Assembly (NCBI GenBank): GCA_963762075.1
Contig: CAVXJC010000006.1
Coordinates: forward strand, 514,591 to 578,590
Origin: JAOUEA01 sp963762075
GTDB taxonomy: Bacteria > Actinomycetota > UBA4738 > HRBIN12
Direction: 5' to 3'
DNA length: 64,000 bases
Part shown: positions 25,943 through 34,738 of the stretch, one piece after another
How positions within the stretch are numbered: position 1 is the first letter of the stretch
How the letters are laid out: each line of letters begins with the position of its first letter
Program-made: the position numbers and the translations under genes
The notes under the pieces: model-generated
Databases searched by the model: none
Seen by the model: the letters and a program-made list of their open reading frames with translations, nothing else
What the model was told of the DNA's origin: nothing

Positions 25943-26418
25943 GGCCGAGCGGATCCACGTCGGCCGCGGAAGAACTCCCGCACCACCTCGCCGCATTCCT
26001 TGGCAAGCACGCCGGAGGTCAGCTCGACGTGATGGTTCAGTCGGGCATCGCGCACGAGATCGCCGAGCGAGCCGGCGAACCCCGCTTTCGGGTCCGTTGC
26101 GCCGAACACGACCCGCTGCACCCGCGCCAGCACGATCGCTCCGGCGCACATGGCGCATGGTTCGAGCGTGACGACGAGCGTGCACCCGTCGAGTCGCCAG
26201 GAACCTGTGCGGCGCGCGGCTTCCCGCAGCACGAGCACCTCGGCGTGCGCGGTCGGATCCTGGAGCCTTTCCCGGCCGTTGCCGGCGGCTGCGAGCACAT
26301 CCCCATCTCGCGCGATCACGGCGCCCACGGGCACATCGCCGGTCGCCACGCAGGACCGCGCTTCTTCGAGCGCGAGATACATGAGCGTCTCGTCGCTCTG
26401 CTGACTAGTCCGATCCAT
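25939..26418 (-). CDS. tadA: tRNA-specific adenosine deaminase
   Basis: TadA deaminates A34 to inosine in tRNA-Arg(ACG), and the window carries exactly that tRNA (36638-36712). The 159-residue protein has the zinc/catalytic motif H58-A-E60 and P-C88-A-M-C91. ATG 26418 was chosen; it starts 1 base after the stop of the upstream metallopeptidase gene, consistent with coupling, whereas the earlier in-frame start lies within that gene. Confidence 0.93.
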   Translation of the reverse strand: MDRTSQQSDETLMYLALEEARSCVATGDVPVGAVIARDGDVLAAAGNGRERLQDPTAHAEVLVLREAARRTGSWRLDGCTLVVTLEPCAMCAGAIVLARVQRVVFGATDPKAGFAGSLGDLVRDARLNHHVELTSGVLAKECGEVVREFFRGRRGSARP

Positions 26419-26419
26419 A

Positions 26420-26776
26420 CTAGTAACGATCGATCTCGTGGAGCCGCTCGTCATCGATGCCGAAATGGTGCGCGATCTCGTGAACGACCGTCTCGGCGAT
26501 CACGCGCTTCAGCGCAAGGTCGCCCGGGCCGGCTTCCCTGGCGATCGGCACGGCGAAGAGCGTGATGCGATCGGGCAACACGCCTGCGTAGTCGCTGCCG
26601 CGCTCGGTGAGCGGGATACCCTCGTACAACCCGAGGGTACCGGGGTCGACGTCGTCGGGCGGGAAGTCGTCGACCAGCACCTCCACGTTGTCGAGCGCCC
26701 CGTGGACCCACTCCGGCAGGGCATCGAGAGCTTCGGCGACGAGCGCCATGAGTCGCTCCTGCGCGCCCGTCGGCAT
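26420..26776 (-). CDS. Zincin-like metallopeptidase (UPF/DUF1025-type short family)
   Basis: A 118-residue metallopeptidase-family protein with H99-E100-I-A-H103-H-F-G-I-D108, the HExxHxxG-x-D zincin signature with Asp as likely third ligand. Proteins of this small family are common next to housekeeping genes in actinobacteria and have no assigned substrate. The ATG at 26776 lies 7 bases after a TAGGCT -10 element on this strand, so the message is probably leaderless; the far longer upstream open frame is antisense to pncB. Confidence 0.85.
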   Translation of the reverse strand: MPTGAQERLMALVAEALDALPEWVHGALDNVEVLVDDFPPDDVDPGTLGLYEGIPLTERGSDYAGVLPDRITLFAVPIAREAGPGDLALKRVIAETVVHEIAHHFGIDDERLHEIDRY

Positions 26777-26782
26777 GGTGGG

Positions 26783-26789
26783 TAGCCTA
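26783..26789. promoter_or_regulatory. Overlapping divergent -10 elements between metallopeptidase gene and pncB
   Basis: Only 18 bases separate the two start codons. The palindrome GTAGCCTAC supplies TAGCCT on the plus strand (26783-26788), 6 bases before the pncB ATG, and TAGGCT on the minus strand (26789-26784), 7 bases before the other ATG. Both transcripts would be leaderless and could not be started at the same time. Confidence 0.65.
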
Positions 26790-26794
26790 CGCGT

Positions 26795-28144
26795 ATGCCG
26801 GGGGGCCTCCTCACCGATCTGTACGAGCTGAACATGGCGGCCAGCTACCTGCGTCGCGACATGAACCACGCCGCGACGTTCAGCCTCTACGTGCGAGGTC
26901 TGCCGAAAGCGCGGGGCTTCTTGGTCGCGGCCGGACTCGAAGCGTGCATCGAGTTCCTGGAGTCGTTCTCCTTCACCGATGCCGAGCTCGAGGTGCTCGG
27001 TTCGATGGGCTTCGACGACCGCGCGCTCGCCGACTTCTCGACGCTGCGCTTCGAGGGCGAAGTCTGGGCCGTTCCAGAGGGACGCATCGTGCATTCCGAG
27101 GAGCCGTTGCTCGAGCTCACGGCTCCGGTCGCCGTGGCGCAGGTGATCGAGACCGTGCTGCTGAATCAGATCACGCTGCACACGACGCTCGCATCGAAGG
27201 CGGCACGATACGTGACCGCGGCTGAGGGGCGCCGACTCGTCGACTTCGCCTTCCGACGAACCCACGGTGTGGAAGCCGCGATGGCCGTCGCGAGGTCGAG
27301 CGCGCTCGTCGGGTTCGTGGCGACGTCGAACGTCGAGGCGGCCCGCCGGTACGGCTTGGCGGTCGCCGGCACCATGGCGCACTCGTTCATCGAGGCGTTC
27401 CCGACCGAGGGCGACGCGTTCCGCGCGTTCGCGGAGGATCACCCGAGCCGGACGACCTTCCTGGTCGACACGTACGACACGCTCGACGGCGTGCGTGCTG
27501 CGATCGGCACGATCGACGACCTGGGGCTCGACGGTGACCTCGGGGTGCGACTCGACAGCGGCGACCTCGACGCGCTGGCCAGGGGTGCCCGCGCCCTGCT
27601 CGACGACGCCGGGCTCCCGCATGCACGCATCTTCGCGAGCGGCGGACTCGACGAGCTTGAGGTGCATGAGCTGGTGCAGGCGGGCGCGCCCGTCGATGCC
27701 TTCGGTATCGGCACGCAGATGGGTGTCTCGGCCGACGCCCCGTACATCGACTCCGTGTACAAGCTCGTGGAGTTCGACGGGCGCCCGGTGATGAAGCTCT
27801 CGTCGGCGAAGGTGAACCCACCGGGCCGTAAGCAGATCTGGCGCCGCCATGATGGCGAGCACGCCGACGTGCTCGCGTTGCGGGATGAGCATCGGCCCTC
27901 CGGTGCGACGCCGCTCCTGGAGCCGGTGATGCGAGATGGCCGACGGCTCGCGCCGGCAACGCCACCGGATGCCACACTCGACGCGGCGCGCGCATACTTC
28001 GAGGCCGACCTCACCCGCGTGCCACAGAAGGCGCGGCGCCTCACCCACCCCGAGCATCTGATCGTGCCGCACAGCCCGGCGTTGCGCGCGCTGACCGAGC
28101 GCACCCGCGACGAGGCCGAGGCACGATCGGGCGTGGCGAGATGA
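26795..28144 (+). CDS. pncB: Nicotinate phosphoribosyltransferase
   Basis: PncB joins nicotinate to PRPP in NAD salvage. The 449-residue protein begins L-L-T-D-L-Y-E-L-N-M-A, the family N-terminal motif, and has F-A-F-R-R-T-H-G, the phosphorylated-His loop region T-M-A-H-S-F-I, L-V-D-T-Y-D-T and, later, F-A-S-G-G-L-D-E and F-G-I-G-T-Q-M-G. The ATG is preceded by a -10 element 6 bases upstream, so it is a probable leaderless gene. Confidence 0.95.
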   Translation: MPGGLLTDLYELNMAASYLRRDMNHAATFSLYVRGLPKARGFLVAAGLEACIEFLESFSFTDAELEVLGSMGFDDRALADFSTLRFEGEVWAVPEGRIVHSEEPLLELTAPVAVAQVIETVLLNQITLHTTLASKAARYVTAAEGRRLVDFAFRRTHGVEAAMAVARSSALVGFVATSNVEAARRYGLAVAGTMAHSFIEAFPTEGDAFRAFAEDHPSRTTFLVDTYDTLDGVRAAIGTIDDLGLDGDLGVRLDSGDLDALARGARALLDDAGLPHARIFASGGLDELEVHELVQAGAPVDAFGIGTQMGVSADAPYIDSVYKLVEFDGRPVMKLSSAKVNPPGRKQIWRRHDGEHADVLALRDEHRPSGATPLLEPVMRDGRRLAPATPPDATLDAARAYFEADLTRVPQKARRLTHPEHLIVPHSPALRALTERTRDEAEARSGVAR

Positions 28145-28273
28145 GCCGCGCGATCGGCGAGCGTGCGCACGGCGTCGACTCGCTCCGCGCAGCCGTCGCG
28201 GTTGTGCATCGGCCGCCGCACCCGTAGGGTGCGACGAAGACCCGAACCGACCCCCCTGGGGAGGGCTCTCGAC

Positions 28274-29335
28274 ATGAGGAATGCGTTCCGCCCGTCCATC
28301 GCTTGGTTCGGCGCTCGGTTGGCGCTCTCCTTCGTGATGCTGATCGGCGCGGCGTCGCCGGCGACATCGGCCTTCGTCAACCCCGACGTGGTGAAGGGCA
28401 CCACGCTGTTCGAGGGCTACGGCTCGGCGACTCACATCGGGTCGCGCAGGCTTTTCGCATGGTCGAACGAGGTCGGCCGGATCGGCACCGATCTCGCGGC
28501 ATACGTCGAAACGAACGGCGGCACCCTCACACGCATCAATGCCAGGCGCACGACCGCGTACGTGGGCGGTTTCGACCAGGGCACCGATCGGGTGATCTTC
28601 CAGCAGACACACGGGGGCGAGTCCGACCTGTTCCTCTACGACATCAGCGACGATCGGCGGGTCGCGCTGAAAAGGCTGAACGACGACCAGTGGCAATGGA
28701 ACCCCTCGATCGACAGCCACCGCGCCACGACTTGGATCGTCTACGGGGTGAACCGGTTCGACGGTCCCGCGGCGAAGTGGCGACTCTTCCTCTTCAACGG
28801 CGCCACGGGCGAGCGCACCCTGCTCGAAGAGACGACCAACCGATGCGGCTGTCTGTTCCCGGGCACGATCGCGTACCCGTGGGTCACGTGGGCGGTCGGC
28901 GACGACGCGACGGCCTGGCGCTACGACATCCGCACCGGCGAGCGCTCCCCCCTGCTGCCGACCGATCACGACGAGTACGGCGTGGCGATCACTCCCGAGG
29001 GCATCGCCTACGTCGCGCGATCGGGCGATCGGTGCGGTGAGGCCGCCTCGCTCTACCGCGTGAACCGAAAGGGCGTCCCTTACCTGCTGCACGAGCTCGC
29101 CGACGGCAACGAGGCGGCCAACCTGAGCGTGGACTTCATCGGACCCCACGACCGGCTGTACTTCGACCGACGCACCTGCCGCAACAGCTCCGCAGACGTG
29201 TTGCGCCTGCGGCGCGCGGACCTCGTCGGCGACCCGGCTCGTCCCGCCGCCCTCACAGCCGGGAACGGACGATCGGGGCCGGGGGGATTCAGGCCGTCGG
29301 GAGCCAGCCCGGACGCGTCGCCTCGAACGCGCTGA
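28274..29335 (+). CDS. Secreted beta-propeller-like protein of unknown function
   Basis: A 353-residue exported protein with signal peptide M-R-N-A-F-R-P-S ... L-S-F-V-M-L-I-G-A-A-S-P-A-T-S-A. The mature part has repeated blades with Y/W-D-x-R-T/S-G-E-R and V-x-W-x-V-x-D/G patterns, like TolB/WD-type propellers, and several cysteines (C-G-C, D-R-C-G, R-T-C-R) that could form disulfides. ATG 28274 was chosen because the signal peptide starts there. I do not recognise the family. Its last 47 bases overlap the convergent leuD. Confidence 0.75.
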   Translation: MRNAFRPSIAWFGARLALSFVMLIGAASPATSAFVNPDVVKGTTLFEGYGSATHIGSRRLFAWSNEVGRIGTDLAAYVETNGGTLTRINARRTTAYVGGFDQGTDRVIFQQTHGGESDLFLYDISDDRRVALKRLNDDQWQWNPSIDSHRATTWIVYGVNRFDGPAAKWRLFLFNGATGERTLLEETTNRCGCLFPGTIAYPWVTWAVGDDATAWRYDIRTGERSPLLPTDHDEYGVAITPEGIAYVARSGDRCGEAASLYRVNRKGVPYLLHELADGNEAANLSVDFIGPHDRLYFDRRTCRNSSADVLRLRRADLVGDPARPAALTAGNGRSGPGGFRPSGASPDASPRTR

Positions 29336-29873
29336 TCTTCTCTTCGTTCCGAAGAGACAAGCCGATGTCGTCGAGGCCCTCGATCAGGCGCCAGTGGGTG
29401 AACTCGTCGATGTCGAACGACTCGTCGAGCCCTGGGGCCCGCACGGCGCGACCGGGCAGATCGACCACGATACGGGTGGTGGGGTCATCGAGCACGGCGT
29501 CCATGAGGGCTCGAACCGACTCGGCTCGCAACTCGATCGGCAGCACCCCGACCTTGAAGCAGTTGTTGCGGAAGATGTCGGCGAAGCTCGGTGCGATCAC
29601 GGCGCGGAACCCGTAGTCCTCGAGCGCCCAGGGGGCGTGCTCTCGGCTGGAGCCGCTTCCGAAGTTCGCGCCCGTGATCAAGATGCTCGCCCCGTCGAAC
29701 CGGGGATCGTTGAGCACGAACCCCGGATCCTTGCGCCACTCGTCGAACAGGAAGGGTCCGAATCCGCTTCGCTCGATGCGCTTCAGGTACTGGGCAGGGA
29801 TGATCTGGTCCGTGTCGACGTCGGATCGATCCAGCGGCACGGCCGTGCCTTCGATGACGGCGATCGGTTCCAT
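29289..29873 (-). CDS. leuD: 3-isopropylmalate dehydratase small subunit
   Basis: LeuD with LeuC isomerises 2- to 3-isopropylmalate in leucine synthesis. The 194-residue protein has D-V-D-T-D-Q-I-I-P-A-Q-Y-L-K-R near the N-terminus and G-x-N-F-G-S-G-S-S-R-E-H-A-P-W-A-L, the swivel-domain signature. It lies 4 bases after leuC on the same strand. The 3' end overlaps the convergent secreted-protein gene. Confidence 0.96.
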   Translation of the reverse strand: MEPIAVIEGTAVPLDRSDVDTDQIIPAQYLKRIERSGFGPFLFDEWRKDPGFVLNDPRFDGASILITGANFGSGSSREHAPWALEDYGFRAVIAPSFADIFRNNCFKVGVLPIELRAESVRALMDAVLDDPTTRIVVDLPGRAVRAPGLDESFDIDEFTHWRLIEGLDDIGLSLRNEEKISAFEATRPGWLPTA

Positions 29874-29877
29874 CGGT

Positions 29878-31299
29878 TCACACCACCTGCCTGACCGGAA
29901 GCTCGTCCGGAGTTCCGAACCGACCGAGCACCGCGGTGGCGGCGGCGACGGCGGGACTCACCAGATGGGTGCGCCCACCCTTTCCCTGGCGCCCCTCGAA
30001 GTTGCGGTTGCTCGTGCTCGCACTGCGCTCGCCAGGGGCAAGGGTATCGGGGTTCATGCCCAGGCACATCGAGCAGCCTGCTCCGCGCCAATCGAACCCG
30101 GCCTCGGTGAATACCACGTCGAGGCCCTCCCGTTCGGCTTGGATCTTCACGGCAACGCTGCCAGGAACCACCAGTGCTCGCAGGTTCGAGGCGACCTTCC
30201 GCCCACCCACGACCTCTGCCGCGAGCCGCAGATCCTCGATGCGCGAATTCGTGCACGAGCCGAGGAACACCGTGTCGGGTCGGATCTCGCGCATGGGCGT
30301 GCCGGGCGTGAGGTCCATGTACGCGAGCGCCCTCGAGGCCGCGTCGCGCTTGGCCGGCTCGGCGAAGCTGTCGGGCTCGGGGACGACCTGGTCGATCGTC
30401 ACCGACTGGGCAGGATTCGTGCCCCAGCTCACGAACGGCTTGAGAGAGGTCGCGTCGAGCTCGACCTCGGCGTCGAAGGTCGCGTCCAGGTCGCTCGGCA
30501 ACGAGCGCCAATCGTCGAGCGCGGCTTCCCAGTCGGAACCCGTGGGCGCGTGGGGGCGACCCTCGACGTAGGCGAACGTCGTGTCGTCCGGTGCGACCAT
30601 ACCGGCGCGCGCCCCACCTTCGATCGACATGTTGCAGATCGTCATGCGACCTTCCATCGACAGCGCCCTGATTGCGGTGCCCCGGTACTCGATCACGTGG
30701 CCGACGCCGCCACTCGTGCCGATGCGGTTGATGATGGCGAGGATGATGTCCTTCGCGCTCACACCCTCCGGAAGCTCTCCCTCGACGGTCACGGCCATGG
30801 TCTTGGCGGGGTGTTGGGGAAGCGTCTGCGTCGCGAGCACGTGCTCGACCTCGCTCGTGCCGATGCCGAACGCGAGCGCACCGAAGGCACCGTGGGTCGA
30901 TGTATGGGAGTCGCCGCAAACGATCGTCATGCCGGGCTGGGTGTAGCCCATCTCTGGTCCGATCACGTGCACGATGCCCTGCCCGGCCCCTCCCCAGGGA
31001 TAGAGCGTGACCCCGAACTCGTCAGCGTTGGTCTGCAGGGCATGCATCTGCCTCGCGCTTATCTCGTCGGTCACCGGTCCCTCGGTCGTGGGCACGTTGT
31101 GGTCCATCGTGGCGACGGTGAGGTCGGGGCGACGGACCGTGCGACCGTGCATGCGCAAGCTCTCGAACGCCTGTGGGCTCGTCACCTCGTGCACGAGGTG
31201 CAGGTCGACGTAGAGCAAATCGGGCTCGCCCTCGGCACGATGAACGACATGGCGTTCCCATACCTTCTCCGCCAACGTCTGCGGTGAGCTCTCGGGCAT
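29878..31299 (-). CDS. leuC: 3-isopropylmalate dehydratase large subunit
   Basis: A 473-residue aconitase-family subunit carrying the [4Fe-4S] cluster. Visible landmarks are M-D-H-N-V-P-T-T, C-G-D-S-H-T-S-T-H-G-A-F-G, and the cluster cysteines in G-S-C-T-N-S-R and C-S-M-C-L-G-M-N. The ATG at 31299 follows GAGGACC and starts the standard N-terminal K-V-W-E-R-H; upstream open frame is antisense to the iclR gene. Divergent from an IclR regulator with a palindrome between, as in other actinobacteria where an IclR factor controls leuCD. Confidence 0.96.
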   Translation of the reverse strand: MPESSPQTLAEKVWERHVVHRAEGEPDLLYVDLHLVHEVTSPQAFESLRMHGRTVRRPDLTVATMDHNVPTTEGPVTDEISARQMHALQTNADEFGVTLYPWGGAGQGIVHVIGPEMGYTQPGMTIVCGDSHTSTHGAFGALAFGIGTSEVEHVLATQTLPQHPAKTMAVTVEGELPEGVSAKDIILAIINRIGTSGGVGHVIEYRGTAIRALSMEGRMTICNMSIEGGARAGMVAPDDTTFAYVEGRPHAPTGSDWEAALDDWRSLPSDLDATFDAEVELDATSLKPFVSWGTNPAQSVTIDQVVPEPDSFAEPAKRDAASRALAYMDLTPGTPMREIRPDTVFLGSCTNSRIEDLRLAAEVVGGRKVASNLRALVVPGSVAVKIQAEREGLDVVFTEAGFDWRGAGCSMCLGMNPDTLAPGERSASTSNRNFEGRQGKGGRTHLVSPAVAAATAVLGRFGTPDELPVRQVV

Positions 31300-31351
31300 G
31301 CGCTCGGTCCTCCGTGCTCTCGAGGAGCCTCTGGTGTGGTCCTCGGACGTT

Positions 31352-31368
31352 GTTCCACGATGTGGAAC
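31352..31368. promoter_or_regulatory. Palindromic operator between leuC and iclR
   Basis: GTTCCAC-GAT-GTGGAAC, perfect 7-bp arms with 3-bp centre, lies 53 bp before leuC and 22 bp before the iclR start. A further TGGAAC half-site at 31384-31389 is exactly 21 bp (two helical turns) from the matching half of the palindrome. This is a good candidate site for the adjacent IclR-family protein, by analogy with LtbR/NdgR. Confidence 0.7.
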
Positions 31369-31389
31369 TGTGATACCGATATATGGAAC

Positions 31390-32172
31390 ATGAAGGTAAC
31401 AGATGCCCATGGAAGCCGCGACATCGCCGAGACCGCCGTCGGCGTGGTCGACCGCTGCGTCGCCGTTGTCGATGCGGTCCAGCACGGCGCTCGGTCGCAC
31501 GCGGCAGTCGCGGCAGCCACGGGGCTGCCTCGCACGACGGCACACAGGCTCCTCAACTCCCTCGAGCAACACGGCCTGATCGAGCAGATCGGGGGATGGG
31601 GATACCGCCTCGGGCCGCGCCTGCTGCAGATCGCGGGCGCCGCGATGCAGGAACCGAGTCTTCGTGCGGTCGCACATCCGGTGCTCGAGCGCTTGGCGGA
31701 GATCACCGGTGAAAGCGCCCAGCTCTACGTGCGATCGCTCGAGGGACGGATCTGCGTCGACGGCGTCCAATCGTCGAACGAGCTGAGGACCTTCGTGCAG
31801 ATCGGTGCCGAGCTGCCCGTCTGGGCAGGCTCAGCGGGCAAGGTGTTCATGGCGTGGACGGCTGAACCAGCCCGCAGCGAGCTCGTGGCGCGAGCCCGAG
31901 CGATCACCCCGGAGACCCCCGTCGGGGGCAGGCTCCGCCAGCAGCTCGCCACAGCCCGCCGCCGGGGCTGGGCGTCGAGCGCCGGCGAGCGAGAAAGAGG
32001 CGTGGGCTCGCTCAGCGTCCCGGTCCTCGGCCGACACGAGGAACTGATCGCCGTCGTCTCGATCTCGGGTCCGACCTCACGCGTCTCGCGGATCGGTGCG
32101 AAACGCTATGCCCCGGCCGTCATCGCCGCCGCCAACGAGATAGAGGCTGCCCTCGGCATAGCGCGGAGCTGA
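31390..32172 (+). CDS. IclR-family transcriptional regulator (probable leuCD regulator)
   Basis: A 260-residue regulator with an N-terminal winged helix (A-A-V-A-A-A-T-G-L-P-R-T-T-A-H-R-L-L-N-S) and C-terminal IclR effector domain (V-W-A-G-S-A-G-K-V-F-M-A ... S-L-S-V-P-V). Its divergence from leuCD matches LtbR (Corynebacterium) and NdgR (Streptomyces), which regulate leucine genes; that identity is inferred from context. The ATG at 31390 was chosen over 31336 because the upstream in-frame codons run through the palindromic operator. Confidence 0.88.
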   Translation: MKVTDAHGSRDIAETAVGVVDRCVAVVDAVQHGARSHAAVAAATGLPRTTAHRLLNSLEQHGLIEQIGGWGYRLGPRLLQIAGAAMQEPSLRAVAHPVLERLAEITGESAQLYVRSLEGRICVDGVQSSNELRTFVQIGAELPVWAGSAGKVFMAWTAEPARSELVARARAITPETPVGGRLRQQLATARRRGWASSAGERERGVGSLSVPVLGRHEELIAVVSISGPTSRVSRIGAKRYAPAVIAAANEIEAALGIARS

Positions 32173-32197
32173 CCACCTCGCGTAAGCTCGGGCGCAC

Positions 32198-33769
32198 ATG
32201 TCTCGAGTACAGGCCCTGCAGCGCACGGTGGACGGATGGCTCACAGGCGGCCGCGCCGTCAGGGCATCGATCGCGACCTTCACTGCCGTGGCGCTCATCT
32301 CCGCCACGCCCAGCTCGCCGTTCCACCCCGTGTTACCCGAGAGCCAAGGCAACGGGCCATTCGGCGTGATCGCTCACGTGCTGTTCCTCGACCGGCTGCC
32401 GCATGGCATGTTGATCGGGATCGGCTTCATCGCGATGATCGCGGCGGGGGTCGCCTTCTTGCTTCTGCTCTGGTCGGCTGAAAGAGGCGACGTGTCCACC
32501 AAGACGGTCGTCACCCTCGCGTTGATCTACCACTTCGTGGTGCTGCTGTTGCCGCTGCTCCTCTCGCGCGATGTCTTCAGCTATGCGATCTACGGGCGCA
32601 TCTTGAGTCGGTACGGTCAGAACCCCTATGTCAGCACGCCGGCCGACTTCCCCGCCAACGACATCTCACGGTTCGTCTGGGACGGCTGGCGCGACACCCC
32701 TTCGGTCTACGGGCCGGTCTTCGTGTGGCTCGCCGCCGCGATCACCGCGGTGTTCCGCGGGTTGGTCGATGTCATCGAGGCGTTCCGGGCCGTGGCGGTG
32801 GCGGCGAGTCTCGGGTCGCTCTGGTTCGTCGTTCGGCTCGTGGGAAGGGTGCGGCCGAGCCGGCAGGCGTATGCGGCCGCGATGCTCGGGCTCAATCCGG
32901 TGGTGCTGTTCCACACCGTCGGGGGTGGGCATGTCGATGTGCTCGTGATGCTTGCCGTGGCGGCGGCGATCTACCTCGTCGCCACTCAGCGGGAACTGCC
33001 CGCAACGGTCGTGCTGAGCGTCGGAGCATTGGTGAAGATCTCGGCGGCCGTGCCACTCGCGCTCCTGATCGCGTACGTGGTCACCCGCGCCGAGCCGTCA
33101 CGCCGCTGGAAGGTCGCCGGCGCCCATATCTGCACCGCTCTGGGCATCGCGTTCATCGCCGTCGTGCCGTTCATGCAGCGGTCGAACCCCACCCTGGGCA
33201 TGATGGATCTGATGCAACACGACTCGTGGATCGCGCCACCCGCATTGGTCGAGCGCCTCTTCGAGGGAGTGGGAACAGTGGTCGCGGGAGATCTCGGCGG
33301 CACGGCAGGAGTGGTGGTCGCGCGGATCGGCATGTTCGCGGCACTCGCTGCCGGACTCTTCACGATCATGCGCCAGGTGGTGCGCCACGCGGGCGAGGGA
33401 TCGGTCTCGTTCCTAGCGGCCGCGTGGGGGTGGTCCTTCCTGCTCATGATGCTGTTCTCGCCCACGCTGTTCCCTTGGTACTTCGCCTGGATGCTGCCGG
33501 TGGCCTGGGCGCTTCCACGAGTGCCTCGTCGCACGCTCGAACTCTCGTTCATCGCGCTCGTCACGGCGCAGCTCACGACCGAGAACTTCCGGCTTCCTGA
33601 TTGGATGCACGTCGACCTGGCGATCGGGCATCCCATCTTGGTGATCGTGCTCGTGTGGTTCCTGCGCGATCTCTACCTGCGCCTCACCCATGATGTGCCG
33701 CTCGACGCCGAGACCGAAGAGGTGCTGTTGGCGCGGGCCGAGGCGAGGCCACCCGCCTACCAGGCGTAG
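32198..33769 (+). CDS. Polyprenol-phosphate-mannose-dependent alpha-1,6-mannosyltransferase-like GT-C membrane protein
   Basis: A 523-residue integral membrane protein with about 12 hydrophobic segments. The first periplasmic-loop region carries L-L-S-R-D-V-F-S-Y-A-I-Y-G-R and Y-G-Q-N-P-Y, matching MptA/MptB mannosyltransferases that lengthen lipomannan from polyprenyl-phosphate mannose; other landmarks are Y-G-P-V-F-V-W-L and N-P-V-V-L-F-H-T-V-G-G-G-H-V-D. An acidic cytoplasmic tail ends the protein. No lipoglycan genes are adjacent, so the acceptor is unknown. It overlaps the convergent aldo/keto reductase by 13 bases. Confidence 0.82.
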   Translation: MSRVQALQRTVDGWLTGGRAVRASIATFTAVALISATPSSPFHPVLPESQGNGPFGVIAHVLFLDRLPHGMLIGIGFIAMIAAGVAFLLLLWSAERGDVSTKTVVTLALIYHFVVLLLPLLLSRDVFSYAIYGRILSRYGQNPYVSTPADFPANDISRFVWDGWRDTPSVYGPVFVWLAAAITAVFRGLVDVIEAFRAVAVAASLGSLWFVVRLVGRVRPSRQAYAAAMLGLNPVVLFHTVGGGHVDVLVMLAVAAAIYLVATQRELPATVVLSVGALVKISAAVPLALLIAYVVTRAEPSRRWKVAGAHICTALGIAFIAVVPFMQRSNPTLGMMDLMQHDSWIAPPALVERLFEGVGTVVAGDLGGTAGVVVARIGMFAALAAGLFTIMRQVVRHAGEGSVSFLAAAWGWSFLLMMLFSPTLFPWYFAWMLPVAWALPRVPRRTLELSFIALVTAQLTTENFRLPDWMHVDLAIGHPILVIVLVWFLRDLYLRLTHDVPLDAETEEVLLARAEARPPAYQA

Positions 33770-34728
33770 GCCTCAGGCGCGGGACCCCCGGGACCCGGGA
33801 AGATCTCGTCGAGCTTCGCCAGCACCTCGTGGTCGAGCTTGATGTCGAGGGCATGCATCGCGTGCAACAGCTGCTCCTCGGTGCGCGGGCCGATGATCGG
33901 CGCGGTGACGGCCGGCTGGTGCAGCAACCACGCCAGCGCGACGTGCGCAGGATCTTCTCCGAGCTCGGCGCAGAGCGCTTCCCATGGTTCGAGCTTCGAG
34001 CGGTTCGCTTCGATCTCGCCGCGCATGTACTCGGTGTCGCGACGGCCTTCGCCGACCTTCCTCAGTGCACCCGCGAGCAAGCCACCCGACAGAGGGCTCC
34101 ACGGGATAAGCCCCATCCCGTATTCCTGCACCGCCGGGATCACCTCGAGCTCGAGCGTGCGGGCGCTCAGGTTGTACAGCGACTGCTCGGTCGCGAGGCC
34201 GAGCGAACCGCGGTCGCGTGCGATCTCGTTGCCGCGCGCGATGTGCCAACCGGCGAAATTCGATGAGCCAACATAGAGGATCTTGCCGGTGCGCTTCAGC
34301 TGCTCCATCGCTTCCCAGATCTCGTCCCACCACGCGTTGCGGTCGATGTGGTGCATCTGATACAGGTCGATTCGATCGGTGCCGAGGCGGCGAAGCGACT
34401 CCTCGCATTGGCGAACGATCGCGAGCTTCGACAGGCGCGCCTCGTTGGGCCAGTCCCCCATCGTGCCGTACACCTTCGTGGCCAGCACGACCTTGTCGCG
34501 GCGACCACCCCCCTTGGCCACCCAGCGTCCGATGATCTCCTCGGTCGCCCCCACACCGAGGTGGCGCCCGTACACGTTGGCCGTGTCGAAGAAGTTGATG
34601 CCGTTGGCGATCGCCGCGTCCATGATCGTGAGCGAATCGGGTTCGGACGCGTGCGGCCCGAAGTTCATGGTGCCGAGGCAGAGACGTGAGACGACCAGCC
34701 CGAGTCGTCCGACGTGGGTGTATTCCAT
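33757..34728 (-). CDS. Aldo/keto reductase
   Basis: A 323-residue (beta/alpha)8 NADPH-dependent reductase. The catalytic Asp-Tyr pair is in F-F-D-T-A-N-V-Y, Lys in V-V-L-A-T-K-V-Y, and His in Y-Q-M-H-H-I-D; cofactor residues are in the C-terminal P-I-I-G-P-R-T-E-E-Q-L. It fits the AKR11/AKR12-like group. ATG 34728 begins the family N-terminus. TAAACT lies 7 bases upstream but is partly the stop codon of the preceding MFS gene, so it may be chance; a 10-base gap also allows co-transcription with that gene. Substrate unknown. Confidence 0.88.
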   Translation of the reverse strand: MEYTHVGRLGLVVSRLCLGTMNFGPHASEPDSLTIMDAAIANGINFFDTANVYGRHLGVGATEEIIGRWVAKGGGRRDKVVLATKVYGTMGDWPNEARLSKLAIVRQCEESLRRLGTDRIDLYQMHHIDRNAWWDEIWEAMEQLKRTGKILYVGSSNFAGWHIARGNEIARDRGSLGLATEQSLYNLSARTLELEVIPAVQEYGMGLIPWSPLSGGLLAGALRKVGEGRRDTEYMRGEIEANRSKLEPWEALCAELGEDPAHVALAWLLHQPAVTAPIIGPRTEEQLLHAMHALDIKLDHEVLAKLDEIFPGPGGPAPEAYAW

Positions 34729-34738
34729 GCGCGCCAGT

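Noticed and set aside
26777..29149. Upstream extension of the metallopeptidase frame to about 900 codons
   Set aside because: The extension is antisense to pncB and a secreted protein; the real 118-residue protein starts at 26776 after a -10 element.
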